DNA from: Crambe crambe
Taxonomy: Eukaryota; Porifera; Demospongiae; Poecilosclerida; Crambeidae
Direction of reading: 5' to 3'
Assembly (NCBI GenBank): GCA_963924555.1
Contig: OZ004594.1
Location: 5,363,563-5,427,562, forward strand
Length of the DNA stretch: 64,000 bases
Position numbers and translations under genes: made by a program. The notes under the pieces were generated by a model that searched no databases, had not been told where the DNA came from, and saw nothing but the letters and a program-made list of their open reading frames with translations. Positions 19,239 through 30,807 of this stretch are shown piece by piece; the first letter of the stretch is position 1, and every line of letters begins with the position of its first letter.

Positions 19239-20509
19239 TCACTGATACTGCAGTCTTGAGTATTCTTGTGTTGTGGGAGTGGTTATAGCCCTCAGTTCAG
19301 TGGAGACCTCTTGTCTATCTCCATCCACTGCCAACACAGTGGGATCTTCCCCTCCCCTCTCTGTTGGTTGCTCAATGACCTCATAGATGGAAGACCCTTG
19401 CTGAGGTGGTGGCACATCTAGAGGTCCAAGGGAACTGTACTGGACTGAGGGACCTTGTCCTGTAGCATTAGCTGAATTAGGAGAGTAATTGGGATTGTCA
19501 AGCAGCATCTCTGTGGTAGTACTGAATGTAGAGAATATGCTATGTGACTATACAGTGTGATTATTTCATTTGAATACCTTTCATGGAGCTCTCTTCTCTT
19601 ATGGCATGACCACACCCAACCTATCACCACACCCACTAGCCCTAAGGCTAATACAATACTCAACATCCCTAAACCAGCACCTACTGCTGCAGTATTCCCG
19701 GCAGCTGCTTTTTGTTTTCCACCAACTGTTGGCTGACAGTTCACTGGGCATGTATTAGTGGATAATGCAGCTGTTGTTTGTGGTGGTGGTGTTGTAGTGC
19801 TTCTGCTCTCATTCACTGTAAGTTAATACATGATGTATAAGGATGTAGCAACAAGCTAATATGAGGTGGATCTAAAGGCACACATATGCACTCTTCAGGT
19901 GGACACCATTGAAAGAGAGTTATGTGATTTGAACCAAATGTGCTTATGATGTACACTAGATCCACCTCTATTTTTTTCATTACTACATATGACTCCTGCT
20001 TCTCCACCCCAATGTGCACACCCATATTCGTAAATGGCAATCAGTTGGCAGTCCACAAGTCTTTCTTCACTTCCTTCACAACGATAAGCAACTCCCCAGT
20101 ATATATCACTGTTGCCTAAGCAGGAATGCCAGCAATACTCGACCCCTTAATGCCATGAAGATAAATTAGTCAATACATTATTATGTGCATGTCTTACTAT
20201 ACCTGCATCAGAGAAACCCAACTGCCTGCACACCACTTTGGCACTGTTTTCATCCCAATGTGACTCCCCACACACTTCCCTCAACCATCTACCATCACTG
20301 TTACATATCTGTATGCGACCCACAGCAGGATTCCGCCCAGTTCTGCTTTGGAGTCTGATGTTACCTGGCTCACATTGGGAAATGGACTCTGCAAGATAGA
20401 TTATACAATGAATATAATCCCAGTGTAGGGCTTGTGCAATTAAAAATGACAATCCCAGCTTACTCGGTGGATGCTGTAACAGTAGCCACACCACAACCCA
20501 GATCTTCAT
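19239..20509 (-). CDS. SRCR-domain type I receptor (copy S2, intact)
   Basis: Exons: 20464-20509, 20203-20388, 19984-20145, 19578-19815, 19239-19521; all phases agree, 304 aa. Signal start MKIWVVVWLLLQHPP; SRCR halves CEPGNIRLQS, GRIQICNSDGRWLREVC, AKVVCRQLGFSDAG and YCWHSCLGNSDIYWGVAYRC, RLVDCQLIAIYEYGC, EAGVIC. Stalk with INNER Thr-rich run, TM LGMLSIVLALGLVGVVIGWV, then CHKRREL. Tail: DNPNYSP, SVQYSSL and SIYEVI (two ITIM-like sites about 25 residues apart), PPPQQ, and EYSRLQ at the end. Intron sizes (57-180 bases) and boundaries match S1 exactly, though sequence has diverged. This is subfamily b with S5 and S6; S1 and S3 form subfamily a. Confidence 0.87.
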
Positions 20510-20990
20510 AGCTGTTGATAGAATGCTGACAGAGTTCTCTCTATTGTTAATATGACTCTAAGAACTTCCCCTGTATATTAGTCAACTTGCTATCGTGAGA
20601 ATGTTTTCGAGTTCTTGGTAAGAGACCAGACCGACAAAAGCTAGCTTCATTACATAATGTTTATAGCACACAATATAGTGGAGAAAGTAAACATACACCC
20701 TCTGCATGTTTATATAAACAATGTTTATCATAAACATTGCTGTAGTAATAATGGTCAATGAACCATGCAAAGCCCTCATTCATTGTACCATGCATAGTAA
20801 TATCTATACTGCACATGCACAAACAGTTAAAGTGCATGGCTAAATAAAGAGGAGTTGTGATGAACAATCATGTAATAATATAATCATTATTTCTGAAGTT
20901 TTTATCACTCAGTAACCATGTACAATGATAAGTATAAGAAAATACTATAGCAGCTAAAGTAGTATAATTATTGAAAGCATGATTGTATCA
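20510..20990. other. Upstream region shared by S2, S5 and S6
   Basis: 'gagaatgttttcgagttctt' and 'acaaaagctagcttcattac' recur upstream of S5 (35215-35290) and S6 (42640-42690). Likely receptor promoter and 5' flank; no ORF. Confidence 0.5.
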
Positions 20991-20999
20991 TTTCCCTGT

Positions 21000-21245
21000 A
21001 TTACAGGGAGAGTGGGTTCAGGGGGTGCGTTGACTTGCTTGCCCTGAGGGGTGTGGCATCATGAGGGATATTGCAGTGTAGCTGGGGTTCTGCTCCATCT
21101 TCAAGTCTCTAAATGAAGACTATATTTGCAGTGCTCACTTCTCTTGAGCAGTGACTGTTTCAAGACTGTGCTGTCCTGAGGGGCATGTCCTCAAGAAGGA
21201 AACAGTAGTAGTGTAGTTAGGGTTCTCATTCGTCTTCATTCATTG
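21000..21245 (-). CDS. Tail exons of an unidentified NPxY protein, copy R1 (putative)
   Basis: Two minus-strand exons are inferred by comparing three copies. The upstream exon (about 21150-21245) reads NENPNYTTTVSFL and RTCPSGQHSLETVTAQE before a GTGAGC donor. The downstream exon (about 21025-21110) continues LKMEQNPSYTAISLMMPHPS and ends with a stop. Both carry an NP(S/N)Y motif, so this looks like a cytoplasmic tail. The tail differs from that of the SRCR receptors, and the ectodomain exons that should precede it were not found. Frame, motif and splice donor are kept in the copies near 35.7 and 43.1 kb, which is the main support. Confidence 0.45.
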
Positions 21246-21250
21246 GTTTC

Positions 21251-22319
21251 ACTATCAGCTCTGTGTACACCAGCATACATACATAGATAGATTATAATAG
21301 ACTATGTACCTGCATAGGAAAAATTTTCAAGATTGAATGCTACACTGAATATAAACAGTGTACTTTGACCAAAAAAACTACAAGTTAGTACCAGATGCAG
21401 TAACCTCATTCCCAGGGCTTCCTCTCTTACTGGTATAGTCTCTCACAAAGAAAAAGGTAAAATACCGTGAGAAGAGATAGAAGAAGGCCCAGTAAAACTT
21501 ATCTCATGAGGGTAGAAAGGACTTAATTGGAGCGTGGGCAGTGGTGTGTTTGGTTTACAGAGAAATTCACTCGCGATGTACATTTTTGCAGTGTCAGCAA
21601 AATTGAGATCAAGGGTCAAATTTTGGCTCTAAGTGTTGTGCTCACCTTGGCTGCCAAGTCGCTTCAAATTGAGCTGCTATAGAGCCTTGGACCCCTTATT
21701 TGCAAGCAGGTGAGTTATCTTGGAGAGAACAATCAGCTGTGCTAGATGGGGGTCCATGAGAGGGCAATCCCTCAATGTTTGGTTGTTTGGGGCTTGGTCC
21801 AAGATATGTAATGATGAAATCTGAATGAGCCCAAGGGGTCCTTTGCCATCTGGGCAGTTGGTGTGTATGTAGAAACCTTGCATTTACCTATGAAAAAAGA
21901 ATTAAGTCTCAGACATAGCTTGCGAAACTTCTATTGATTAATACGAGAGTGTTTCATGTACAAACTTTAATTCTAGGATTAAGGAAATTTTCAGCTGGCT
22001 ATGCCTCTCAAATAACCTCTATAATAAACACTCCAACAAGATTATACACCTCATACAGTGTGTTAATTGGAATTTGTAATCAGAGGCCATGGTCTACATG
22101 GCTGCTGTGCTTCCCCCACCTATGGGTGTCTGTGACCACATATACTACAACAAAACAGACCACCGAAACATGTAGTCTCATTCCCAGGCCTTCCTCTCTC
22201 ACTGTTATAGTCAGAACAGCAGCCCTAATACATTAAGTTTTCCTATGGAGCTACATCCATCCATGCGAGTCTGGATAAGTCAGAAATTACAATGGATGTT
22301 CTTTGACTCATAACCTAGT
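21251..22319. other. No firm gene; repeat-like blocks
   Basis: Contains the block 'gagaggaagccctgggaatg' (21411-21440, minus strand), again near 22180 and near 36020 and 43410; it may be an exon or a dispersed repeat. Otherwise nothing recognised. Confidence 0.4.
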
Positions 22320-23110
22320 GTTATGGCATGACCACCACACAGATCCTGTGACTACACCCACAAGCCCTAGGGCTAATATAATACTCGGTGCTCCTAAACC
22401 TCCTCCAAGTGCTGCAGCATTTCCAGCAGCTGCTTGACTTGATTGCCACTGACCATAGCCTGACTGCAGTTCACTGGATATGAGTATGTATAATATGGTG
22501 TTGCTGTGCTGGTGGTGGCACTTTCATTATGGTGATTTATATGCTAGCTATTATTATTTTGCTGCTTACTACATAAGAGTCCTACTTCTCCTTGATTATT
22601 GCTGCGACATCCACCAAGTCTTTCAAATTCACAGTCTGTTAGTTTTCTTTCATTTCCTGTACATATGAAGTGATTGACTCCCTGAGGTAGGGGACTTCTG
22701 CCAAAACAGGAATCTGTACAGTACTTTGCCCCTTGATATAATAAATATCAACATGTAGCTAGCTATTCATTCATAAGAACAAGCTCATACCTTTATCAGA
22801 AAGCCTAACTGTCTGCAAGCCACTCTGGCCTCACTCTTATCCCATCCTGGACTACACACCTCCTTCCACTCCTGTCATCACATATCTGCACCATTCTGAT
22901 CAATTTCACACTCTAGTCTGATGTCACCTGGTTCACATTCAGGACTAGACTCTATAGAGTTTAAGTTCAGTGAACGCAAGTCCCTAATTATGGCTACTGT
23001 AGCATGGGAAAAAATACATGTGATTGGTGGCTATGTGTGGCTATGAGAATTAAAATATACACTTGAGGTCCTATCAACAGCCACAGCATAGCCCAGATCT
23101 TAATAGGAAC
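22320..23110 (-). pseudogene. SRCR receptor pseudogene (copy S3)
   Basis: Closest to S1. The remnants are: TM/stalk exon about 22330-22530, SRCR second half about 22590-22730, SRCR first half about 22800-22960, signal exon about 23070-23100. The initiator corresponds to ATT instead of ATG. The first SRCR half has lost about ten bases ('cttccactcctgtcatcaca...ctgcaccattctg'), and the tail exon is absent. It lies head to head with transporter T1, about 400 bases apart. Confidence 0.8.
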
Positions 23111-23513
23111 ATATAATTCTATGGCAAAAATACAATTTATCACAATAGGTTAGTTCTGTGTGGCTCGTGTGTACAGTAAGCTGACTATACTTTAAGCTCG
23201 AGTGTAATTATTCTCGATTGTAATAAGCTACAAGTTGCAACTTCCATGCATTGTCTACATAAAGAGCTCTTTACACAAAATACATCATAAGTTAAGGAAA
23301 CCGAGATTCAATTTGTTTAACACATTCAATTTAGTATCTGAACCATTGAAAAGTACTTGTTTATTTTCATATTTGATTTCCCTAACTACACTGTCCATTA
23401 TAAGTATCACAAACTTTCACACTAGAGTTTCAGAAAAACCTTTCAAGGGATAGTTTTATCAGCTATAGCAGTGCTAGGTAGCTACATATGTCCATGTGAA
23501 TGAAAAGAGGGCG

Positions 23514-25376
23514 ATGAGCAGCAGTAATCAGAGACTTATCTCAGCAGCAACTGATCCTGTCACAACTCCTACTCCCACTTCTTTCCAACGAATCTTCTTC
23601 ATTTGCTCATGGTCCAAAAAATGCCACATTTTTTCCTGTTCCAAGGGCATTCTGATGATCTTGCTCTTGACTATCATTGTGGGATATGTATATGTTGCAG
23701 TGGTGTATGGTTCTCAAGCACTAATTCTGCAGCATCGCATCTCCATTGAAGATGAAAAGGTCCCTTTTCATACAGTCATTTCCATGGTAGCAGGAGCTGT
23801 TGGAATATTTGCACTTCTACAAATGCTGTTCTATCCTGTGGGAGGCTTGATAGCTGATATTTGCTGTGGCCGTTACAGAATCATCATTTCAAGTGTCTTC
23901 AGTATCTGGTGTGGGTTGTTACTTTGTTGCATTGCATGCATTATTAAAATAAGTATCAGAGAGGATAAAACATTCAGGATCATTTATGACATGCTTCTAT
24001 CTATAGTAGCACTTTTATCAATGATAGGATTTACTGGATTTCAATCTAATGCTGTGCAATTCGGTCTTGATCAGCTGTTATATGCTTCCAGCCAAGAACT
24101 TAGTTTGTTCCTCCATTGGTTCATATGGGCAGATCATTTCGGCCAGTTAATTTTACGCTTAGTGGGAGCGGCATATCTTTGTCATCAAGTATTTATTCGG
24201 GAAAAAATTGTGCTATCTTGTACTGTATTTATTTTTGGCATTATCATCACTGTTGTGATGATTCTGAGCTGCTGGAAGCGTCACTGGTTCCACAGTGAGC
24301 CACACACTCATAACCCTTATGGAACAGTGTATCGGGTGCTCAAGTTCGCAGCTAAGCATGACAAGCCCCTTCGAAGAAGTGCCTTGACTTACTGTGATGA
24401 TGAAAGATCTACAAGAATTGAGTTTGCTAAGCAGAAATATGGAGGTCCCTTCACCACAGAAATGGTGGAAGATGTAAAGACATTCTTTAGAATTCTCATC
24501 ATGCTTTTTGTCATGTCACCCATCTTCACTCTACAGGTAGCAGTCGATTACATGTTTCCTTTATATGGCATACATATGGGAAATTCCTCTACCTTTAATA
24601 CCACTGAATGCTCCGCTGAGTGGCTGCTTCTTCAGTCAGGAAACTTATCGTATTTGGTCACAGTTGTATTCATGCCTTTATATATCCTCCTCATTCATCC
24701 ATGTATTCCAAGATGGATGCCACGAATCCTCTACCGTTTGACCATTGGGATCTTCCTGATATTCCTATTTGTTGCAGCTATGTTTATCATTCAAGTGGTG
24801 GCTAATTACAATGCCATCTATAAACAGGACAGAAACATCACCTGCATGTTCCTATCTGACATTCGTAACAAAAATGAAGTGCCATCGATGCTGAATTTCA
24901 ATATACCGGTTCTTGTCCTTCCCAACCTGCTGGGTGGCATAGCCTTCCCTCTGGTCTACGTCACAATACTGGAATTCATATCCGCTCAAAGTCCACATTC
25001 CATGAAGGGACTCCTCCTGGGGGTCTTCTATGCCTTCAGGGGATTCTTCACACTTATAGGATGTGTCCTGATTTTTCCATTTGCACAGGAAAAGTACTGG
25101 AAAGATACAGCACACGTGACAGATTGTGGATTCTACTATTACTTGCTGAATACTGTCATGGGTTTGGTCGGTGTTGTTGCAATACCAGCTGCTACCAAGT
25201 GGTACCAATACAGAGTGAGAGAAGACCGACCTTATGGACCTTTTTATGTGGAGGAATATTATTCTCGCTATTTGGGAGGTATGAATGCACAAGCTATCAG
25301 TCCTGTGTTGGAAGGAAGAGAGTGTGATCATCACCATGATGATAGAATGTCCACTTATGGAACAATCAATAATTAG
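23514..25376 (+). CDS. POT-like 12-TM transporter (T1)
   Basis: Intronless, 620 codons from the first in-frame ATG (MSSSNQRLISAATDP); the MAM start used by other copies is AGGGCGATG here. TM order is as in T3. Shows GGLIADICCGRYRIIISSVF (PTR-family signature region), FTGFQSNAVQFGLDQL (equivalent of the POT DQ motif) and EFISAQSPHSMKGLLLGVFY (POT TM10-11 region). Copy-specific changes: YASSQEL instead of HASSQEL, FNTTEC after GNSST, LLIHPCIP, GGMNAQ. Between TM5 and TM6 it has the 'VFIREKIVLSCTVFIFG' cassette shared with T4 and T5. The last 60 residues follow the family (ECDHHHDD, TYGTINN). A divergent S3 pseudogene lies upstream. Confidence 0.88.
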   Translation: MSSSNQRLISAATDPVTTPTPTSFQRIFFICSWSKKCHIFSCSKGILMILLLTIIVGYVYVAVVYGSQALILQHRISIEDEKVPFHTVISMVAGAVGIFALLQMLFYPVGGLIADICCGRYRIIISSVFSIWCGLLLCCIACIIKISIREDKTFRIIYDMLLSIVALLSMIGFTGFQSNAVQFGLDQLLYASSQELSLFLHWFIWADHFGQLILRLVGAAYLCHQVFIREKIVLSCTVFIFGIIITVVMILSCWKRHWFHSEPHTHNPYGTVYRVLKFAAKHDKPLRRSALTYCDDERSTRIEFAKQKYGGPFTTEMVEDVKTFFRILIMLFVMSPIFTLQVAVDYMFPLYGIHMGNSSTFNTTECSAEWLLLQSGNLSYLVTVVFMPLYILLIHPCIPRWMPRILYRLTIGIFLIFLFVAAMFIIQVVANYNAIYKQDRNITCMFLSDIRNKNEVPSMLNFNIPVLVLPNLLGGIAFPLVYVTILEFISAQSPHSMKGLLLGVFYAFRGFFTLIGCVLIFPFAQEKYWKDTAHVTDCGFYYYLLNTVMGLVGVVAIPAATKWYQYRVREDRPYGPFYVEEYYSRYLGGMNAQAISPVLEGRECDHHHDDRMSTYGTINN

Positions 25377-25805
25377 CATCAGAATTCATATACTTGCTAG
25401 AGTTCTGTCCATGTTTATTAGTTTCCATTTAGAATTATAACTAGAAGTATATAGATGTAGTGATTATTTACAGTGATAAGCATGCAAATAGTTACTAGCT
25501 GATTACAGTTTCCTCTTACCTAGTAGCTATATTACTCCATGTTTATTTACTATTTTAAGTCACATACCAGTAAATTATGTCATACTTCCTACTGATCAGT
25601 GATAGGGCTTATGGTATCGTTGTAGTGTTTTCAATAATAGTAATGATCCTGAGTGCAAAAAAAAATTTCTTCAAAGTTCATGTATTGGGATGTCCCAAAT
25701 TCTGTATATATTCTGTACATTTACATTATTAACAATCCCTACATACATAGCCAATCCTGACCTAGCTGCCACAGTATTGTGCTTATCATTAGTTATGCAT
25801 GGAAG

Positions 25806-26318
25806 GGTGAGCGAAGCAATACAGCTTGCTTTTGCGAATTAATACTTTAAATGTTGCATTATGATATTTTGTAGTTGCATGCCCTCTTCTCGTAGAGTCT
25901 ATAAGCCCTTGATATTAGCTACTAACCTAGCTTCTCTTTGTTCAGCAGACTTTGAATCTAATCTCTGCCTTTTTTGTCCAGCCTTATTTCCCTGTCACTT
26001 TCTGACTCTGCTCTTCTTTTTTCTCTATCTCTTTCATTTCTTCTGGACTTGGCATCCTCAGACTCTGCTTGTTGTTTTCTTTTTTCTCTATGAGCTTCTT
26101 CTGGCTCTATCCTTTGCATTCCTTCGGTCTAACCTTTTTTTTTTTCTGCTCAGTTTTGGAGCAGTGTTCATTTGCTTCACTTTCCATCTAGCTATTTTGC
26201 ACATGTGCAGTATTTCTCCCTCAGGGCTTGACGTACGTACATATGAAATATATATAATTATATTGCCACTATCCAGTTTGTACACCATAGAAAGGGGCTC
26301 GCTTCGCTCGCCAATTAA
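25806..26318 (-). mobile_element. Arg/Glu-rich transposon remnant, copy 1
   Basis: Bounded by 'gggtgagcgaagcaatacag' and 'ggggctcgcttcgctcgcc'. Read on the minus strand the interior encodes a charged stretch (EDAKSRRNERDREKRRAESE, SDREIRLDKK) with stops between. Similar Arg/Glu-rich segments occur in transposon-encoded proteins; I cannot name the superfamily. Homologous copies follow T5, T6 and T7 at 49260, 54960 and 58470. The long plus-strand ORF here (25861-26391) is a shadow. Confidence 0.6.
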
Positions 26319-26419
26319 GTCTTGCTGTCTAAAGTGCAGCATTAATTATAGGATACTGAAGGTCTGCCCAAATACGTTTTGTTGTCTGTAACATGACAAA
26401 CTGAAAGTTTTTCCAAGTA

Positions 26420-26690
26420 CTGCACGTCACCTCTTTTATTTTTTACTGCATATGACTCCTGCTTCTCCACCCCATAATTTGGACACCCATCTCGCAAACT
26501 GTAGATCAGTTGGCAATCCACAAGTCTCTCTTCAGTTCCTTTACAGGCATAAGCTACTCCTGAGTATGTACTGCTGCCTAAGCAACCCCTTGATGCATGC
26601 ATGAAGAAAAACTCGTTAATATCTGCATGTTTATAGTATCTTACTATACCTGCATCAGAAAAACCCAACTACCTACACATCACTTTGGCA
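26420..26690 (-). pseudogene. SRCR exon fragment (S4)
   Basis: The second SRCR half reads CLGSSTYSGVAYACKGTEER, LVDCQLIYSLRDGC, then a one-base deletion turns the expected GGGEAGVIC into another frame. Just upstream QLGFSDAG of the first half ends in degenerate sequence. No signal, TM or tail exon nearby. Confidence 0.75.
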
Positions 26691-27210
26691 TGCACTGTTT
26701 CCATCCCCCCAAAAAGTTACCACACACTTTCATTCGAAATCCACCTGTGCATTTATGTTGGTGGCTGACCACAATTCACTCACATGGTGGTGGTGATGAT
26801 GTTATCACAATATCTCCTATGTTGTGATGACATATTGAATTCGACACTTATTGCAATCATAAGAGTCTTAACTATCGTTGTTATAATTATATCCATTAAG
26901 TTTGTCAACCATAGTCTATCTATGTTTCATTTTCTGTACGTGTGATTTCGTGTAAAGACCTTGCCAAAGCACAATAGCTATTCAGTTCCTTCACAGAATA
27001 AGAAGTTATCACAGAATTCATCAGATGTTAGATAACTACAGGTAGTCTCAATCGATTCAGTTTTATATATTAACACTATTCAACTCGGTATACTGAATAT
27101 ACTTGTTTATTTTCATATTTGTACACTGTCCATTATAACTATCACAAACTAACCTTTTCAAGGGATAGTTTTATCAGCTATAGCAGTGCTAGGTAGCTAC
27201 ATATGTCCAT
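26691..27210. other. Upstream block of transporter units (type 'gttgtgatgacat')
   Basis: Contains 'gttgtgatgacatattgaat', 'gttataattatatccattaa' and 'ctgtccattataactatcac', found upstream of T6, T7 and T8 as well. It provides the empty-site sequence for element insertions at 51361 and 59501. Confidence 0.55.
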
Positions 27211-27222
27211 GTGAATGAAAAG

Positions 27223-29023
27223 ATGGCAATGAGCAGCAGTAGTCAGAAACTTATCTCAGAAGCAACTGATCCTGTCACAACTCCCACTTCTTTCCAACGA
27301 ATCTTCTCCATTTGCTTGTGCTCCAAAAAATGCCACATTTTTTCCCACTCGAAAAGCATTCTGATGATCTTTCTCTTGGCTATCATCGTGGGATATATTT
27401 ATGCTGCAGTGGTGTATGGTTCTAATTCTACAGTATCGTATCTCCTTTGAAGATGAAAAAATCCCTTTTCATACAGTCATTTCCATGATAGCAGGAGCTG
27501 GTGGAATATATGCGTTGCTATAAATGCTGTTCTATCCTGTGGGAGGCTTGATAGCTGACATTTGCTGTGGCTGTTACAGAATCATCATTTCAAGTGTCTT
27601 CAGTAGCTATCTGGTGTGGTTTGCTGCTTTATAATATTATTAAAATTAGTATCAGAGAGGATAAAACATTCAAGATAATTTATGACGTGCTTAAATTCAT
27701 ATCAGCACTTTTTTCTATGATAGGATTTACTGGGTTTCAAGTTGTATATAATAGCAAACTATTTGTTTGAATGAATTGATGACATAAATTTGCCACTCCC
27801 AGTATGCGTAGGATTAACTGGCCAAAATTATCTGCCCATATGAACCAATGGAGGAACAAACTAAGTTCTTGGCTGGAAGCATGTAACAGCTGATCAAGAC
27901 CAAATTGCACAGCATTTGCTATTATCTTTGTCATAATCATCACTGTTGTGATGATTCTGAGCTGTTGGAAGCATCAGTGGTTCTACAATGAGCCACACAC
28001 TCATAATCCTTATGGAACAGTGTATCGGGTGCTCAAGTTTGCAGCTAAGCATGATAAGCCCCTTCGAAGAAGTGCCTCGACTTACTGTGACGATGAAAGA
28101 CCTACAAGGATTGAGTTTGCTAAATAGAAATATGGAGGTCCCTTCACCACAGAAATGGTGGAAGATGTAATAAAATTCTCATCATGCTTTTTGTCATGTC
28201 CAGTTTTCACTCTACAGGTAGCAGTCGATTACATGTTTCCTTTATATGGCATACATATGGGAAATTCCCCTATCATTAATACCACTGAATGCTCTGCTGA
28301 GTGGCTGCTTCTTCAGTCAGGAAACTTATCGTATTTGGTCACAGTTGCATTCATGCCTTTATATATCCTCTTCATTCATCCATGTATTCCAAGATGGATG
28401 CCACGAATCCTCTACCGTTTGACCATTGGGATCTTCCTGATGTTTTATTGCAGCTATGTTTATCATTCAAGTGGTGGCTAATTACAATGCCATCTATAAA
28501 CAGGACTGCATGTTCCTATCAGATATTCGTAAAGAAAATGAAGTGTCATCGATGCTGAATTTTAATATACCGGTTCTTACCAACCTGCTGGATGGCATAG
28601 CCTTCCCTCTGGTCTACGTCACAATACTGGAATTCATATCTGCTCGAAGTCTATATTCCATGAAGGGACTCTTCCTGGGGGTCTTCTATGCCTTCAGGGG
28701 GTTCTTCACACTGATAGGATGTGTCCTTATTTTCCCGTTTACACAGGAAAAATACTGGAAAGATACAGCACACGTGACAGATTGTGGATTCTACTATTAC
28801 TTGCTGAGTACTGTCATGGGTTTGGTCGGTGTTGCTGCAATACCAGCTGCTACCAAGTGGTACCAATACAGAGTGAGAGAAGACCGACCTTATGGACCTT
28901 TTTATGTGGAGGAATATTATTCTCGCTATGAATGCACAAGCTATCAGTCCTGTGTTGGAAGGAAGAGAGTGTGATCATCACCATGATGATAGAAAGTCCA
29001 CTTATGGAACAATCAATAATTAA
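27223..29023 (+). pseudogene. POT-like transporter pseudogene with internal inversion (T2)
   Basis: Starts like the intact copies (MAMSSSSQKLISEATDPVTT) but has an early frame break near 27420 (deletion in the GSQALIL region), TAA for CAA near 27522 (context 'gctataaatgctg' for 'gctacaaatgctg') and TAG for CAG near 28125. A segment of about 180 bases (27741-27919, TM4-TM6 region) lies in reverse orientation. Small deletions follow around 28165, 28440 and 28930, the last shifting the C-terminal tail. The 3' end at 29021-29023 corresponds to the normal stop. Confidence 0.92.
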
Positions 29024-30790
29024 CATCAGAATTCATATAGCTACTTGCTAGAGTTCTGTCCGTTTATTAGTTTCCATTTTCTTAGTACAAACTGTTTAGA
29101 ATTTGGACTAGAAATGTATAGGTGTGTCAACCTCCTGAATGAATAACTATTGTCACTTAGGAATAACGAGTGTCAAAAGGTGTGTGAAAATGGCAGCAGT
29201 GCAGCCTTACATACCTTTGAGAAGAGTACTTGCTATGGCACATTTTGGGTGTTGCTATTGCACGAAATAATTTGGTTGTGATGTAGCAATTACGATTCTT
29301 ACTACCTATCTTCCTCATAGCTGGTAGCTGTGTTACTCCATGTATTCATCATGGATATTTGAAGTCACATACCTGGCCAGTATGATAGTTCCTACTGATA
29401 GGGCTTGTTATGGTATATCATGAGTGCAGTGCATGTGTAAGGATGTCCCTACATCTGTATATTCTGCACATTGCATCCCTGCATAGTTTTACATAGCCTA
29501 TGCTATTGCTGTCATCCCTTCATAGAGAGAGCCATAATGCATTAATTGTAGTAATATGATAAACTGAAAGTTTTTCCCAAGTATACGCCCGCCCGTTTCC
29601 TATCCCTGTTACATAGTATAGAATATCTCAATGCACTTGTAGCAATGTTCCCATGCACTCCATCCCTGTCTCTCTCACTGCTGGGTTAGTGTCATCCAAT
29701 TCCTGCATTAATATTATTGAAAGTCGAGTATCCATCGTATTGATACTAGAATCACTGGTCATTTTCTGACCATTGCGGCCCAAAAATTGATTGTCACATG
29801 TGCGTTATGTTGAGCAAAATTAAGGAAACCAGTAAATAATGGCCCTAGCTGAAGTTCTAGATATTTCTAAGTTGGAGAAAAGTACTCTTATCACCGAAAA
29901 TGTACTAGATAGTACTTAAGATTTTGATGATACTTAGTGAAGGTAAGGAAGGAATCATATTAACTAGCTATGTAGCTATCTTAGTATTATTAAACAGAGA
30001 AGGATAACGAACATAAAACTGCCATTGATGAATTAATTAAACAGGACATTACATAATGTTTATACTCAAAAAGTAAGGAAACAAGGGTAAGGATGAAGTA
30101 TGAAATTGGGATCAATCTTTGTTTTGTATATCCGGCCAATCCCTACATATACGTCAGGTAGCTTCAGTTAATATTTAATATCATAGTATCTCAGAAACAT
30201 GACATGCTGATATACACTATAATTCTATGAAGGAACAAAAGTTAATATTATACAAATACCTGCATAACTTAATTGATAAGTAAGACTCTTGTGACTGTAA
30301 TAAGTATCTAATCCAACATGTCATCACTACATACTATAGTGATAGGTGATAAGGGTCAAGAACTAACTAAAAGTGCCTGAAAATGATGCCAGAAGTAATC
30401 TTTCTTCGACACCTACATACAATGCATAATGACAGCTGGTCTTTGCTTTCCTCCTTTATCTCTTTTTAATAAATACACCAGTAAAAGGTGAGCATGGTTC
30501 GATCAAGCTTCTTTCCTTGAGCAAGTTTTATATGGAGACTTGTGTGCACTAAGCGCATGCACTCTTGATAGTTCAATGGCCTTCTCTCCATCAGCAGCAT
30601 GATTGTATATCCAAGTTGATGTTATTACAGAATATATCTTAAGTTAAGAAAACCAGAGATTTAGGTTTGTATATTAACACTATTCAACTCAGTATCTGAA
30701 CAGTGCTTGTTTATTTCCACATTTGATTTCCCTAACTTCAGTTGGTACACTGTCCATTATAAGTATCACAAACTTTTCACACTAGAGTTT
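29024..30790. other. Intergenic region without receptor remnant
   Basis: First 450 bases are the conserved transporter 3' flank. From 30110 to 30850 it is the upstream block of T3, like 36590-37120. Around 30120-30170 it holds a fragment of the fold-back sequence ('gggatcaatctttgttttgt'). No SRCR sequence was found here, unlike in most other units. Confidence 0.5.
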
Positions 30791-30807
30791 TAGAAAAACC
30801 TTTTCAA

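Noticed and set aside
23496-23513. GTG start giving MNEKRAM... for transporters
   Set aside because: Non-ATG start is unlikely in an animal; in-frame ATGs with strong context follow 12-18 bases later.
24852-25379. Long minus-strand ORFs opposite every transporter 3' end (105-175 codons)
   Set aside because: They occur at the same place in all copies because the sense sequence is conserved; low-complexity translation with no domain. Shadows of the transporter.
25861-26391. Plus-strand 176-codon ORF rich in Phe/Leu/Ser
   Set aside because: Antisense reading of an Arg/Glu-rich transposon remnant; it breaks differently in each copy.
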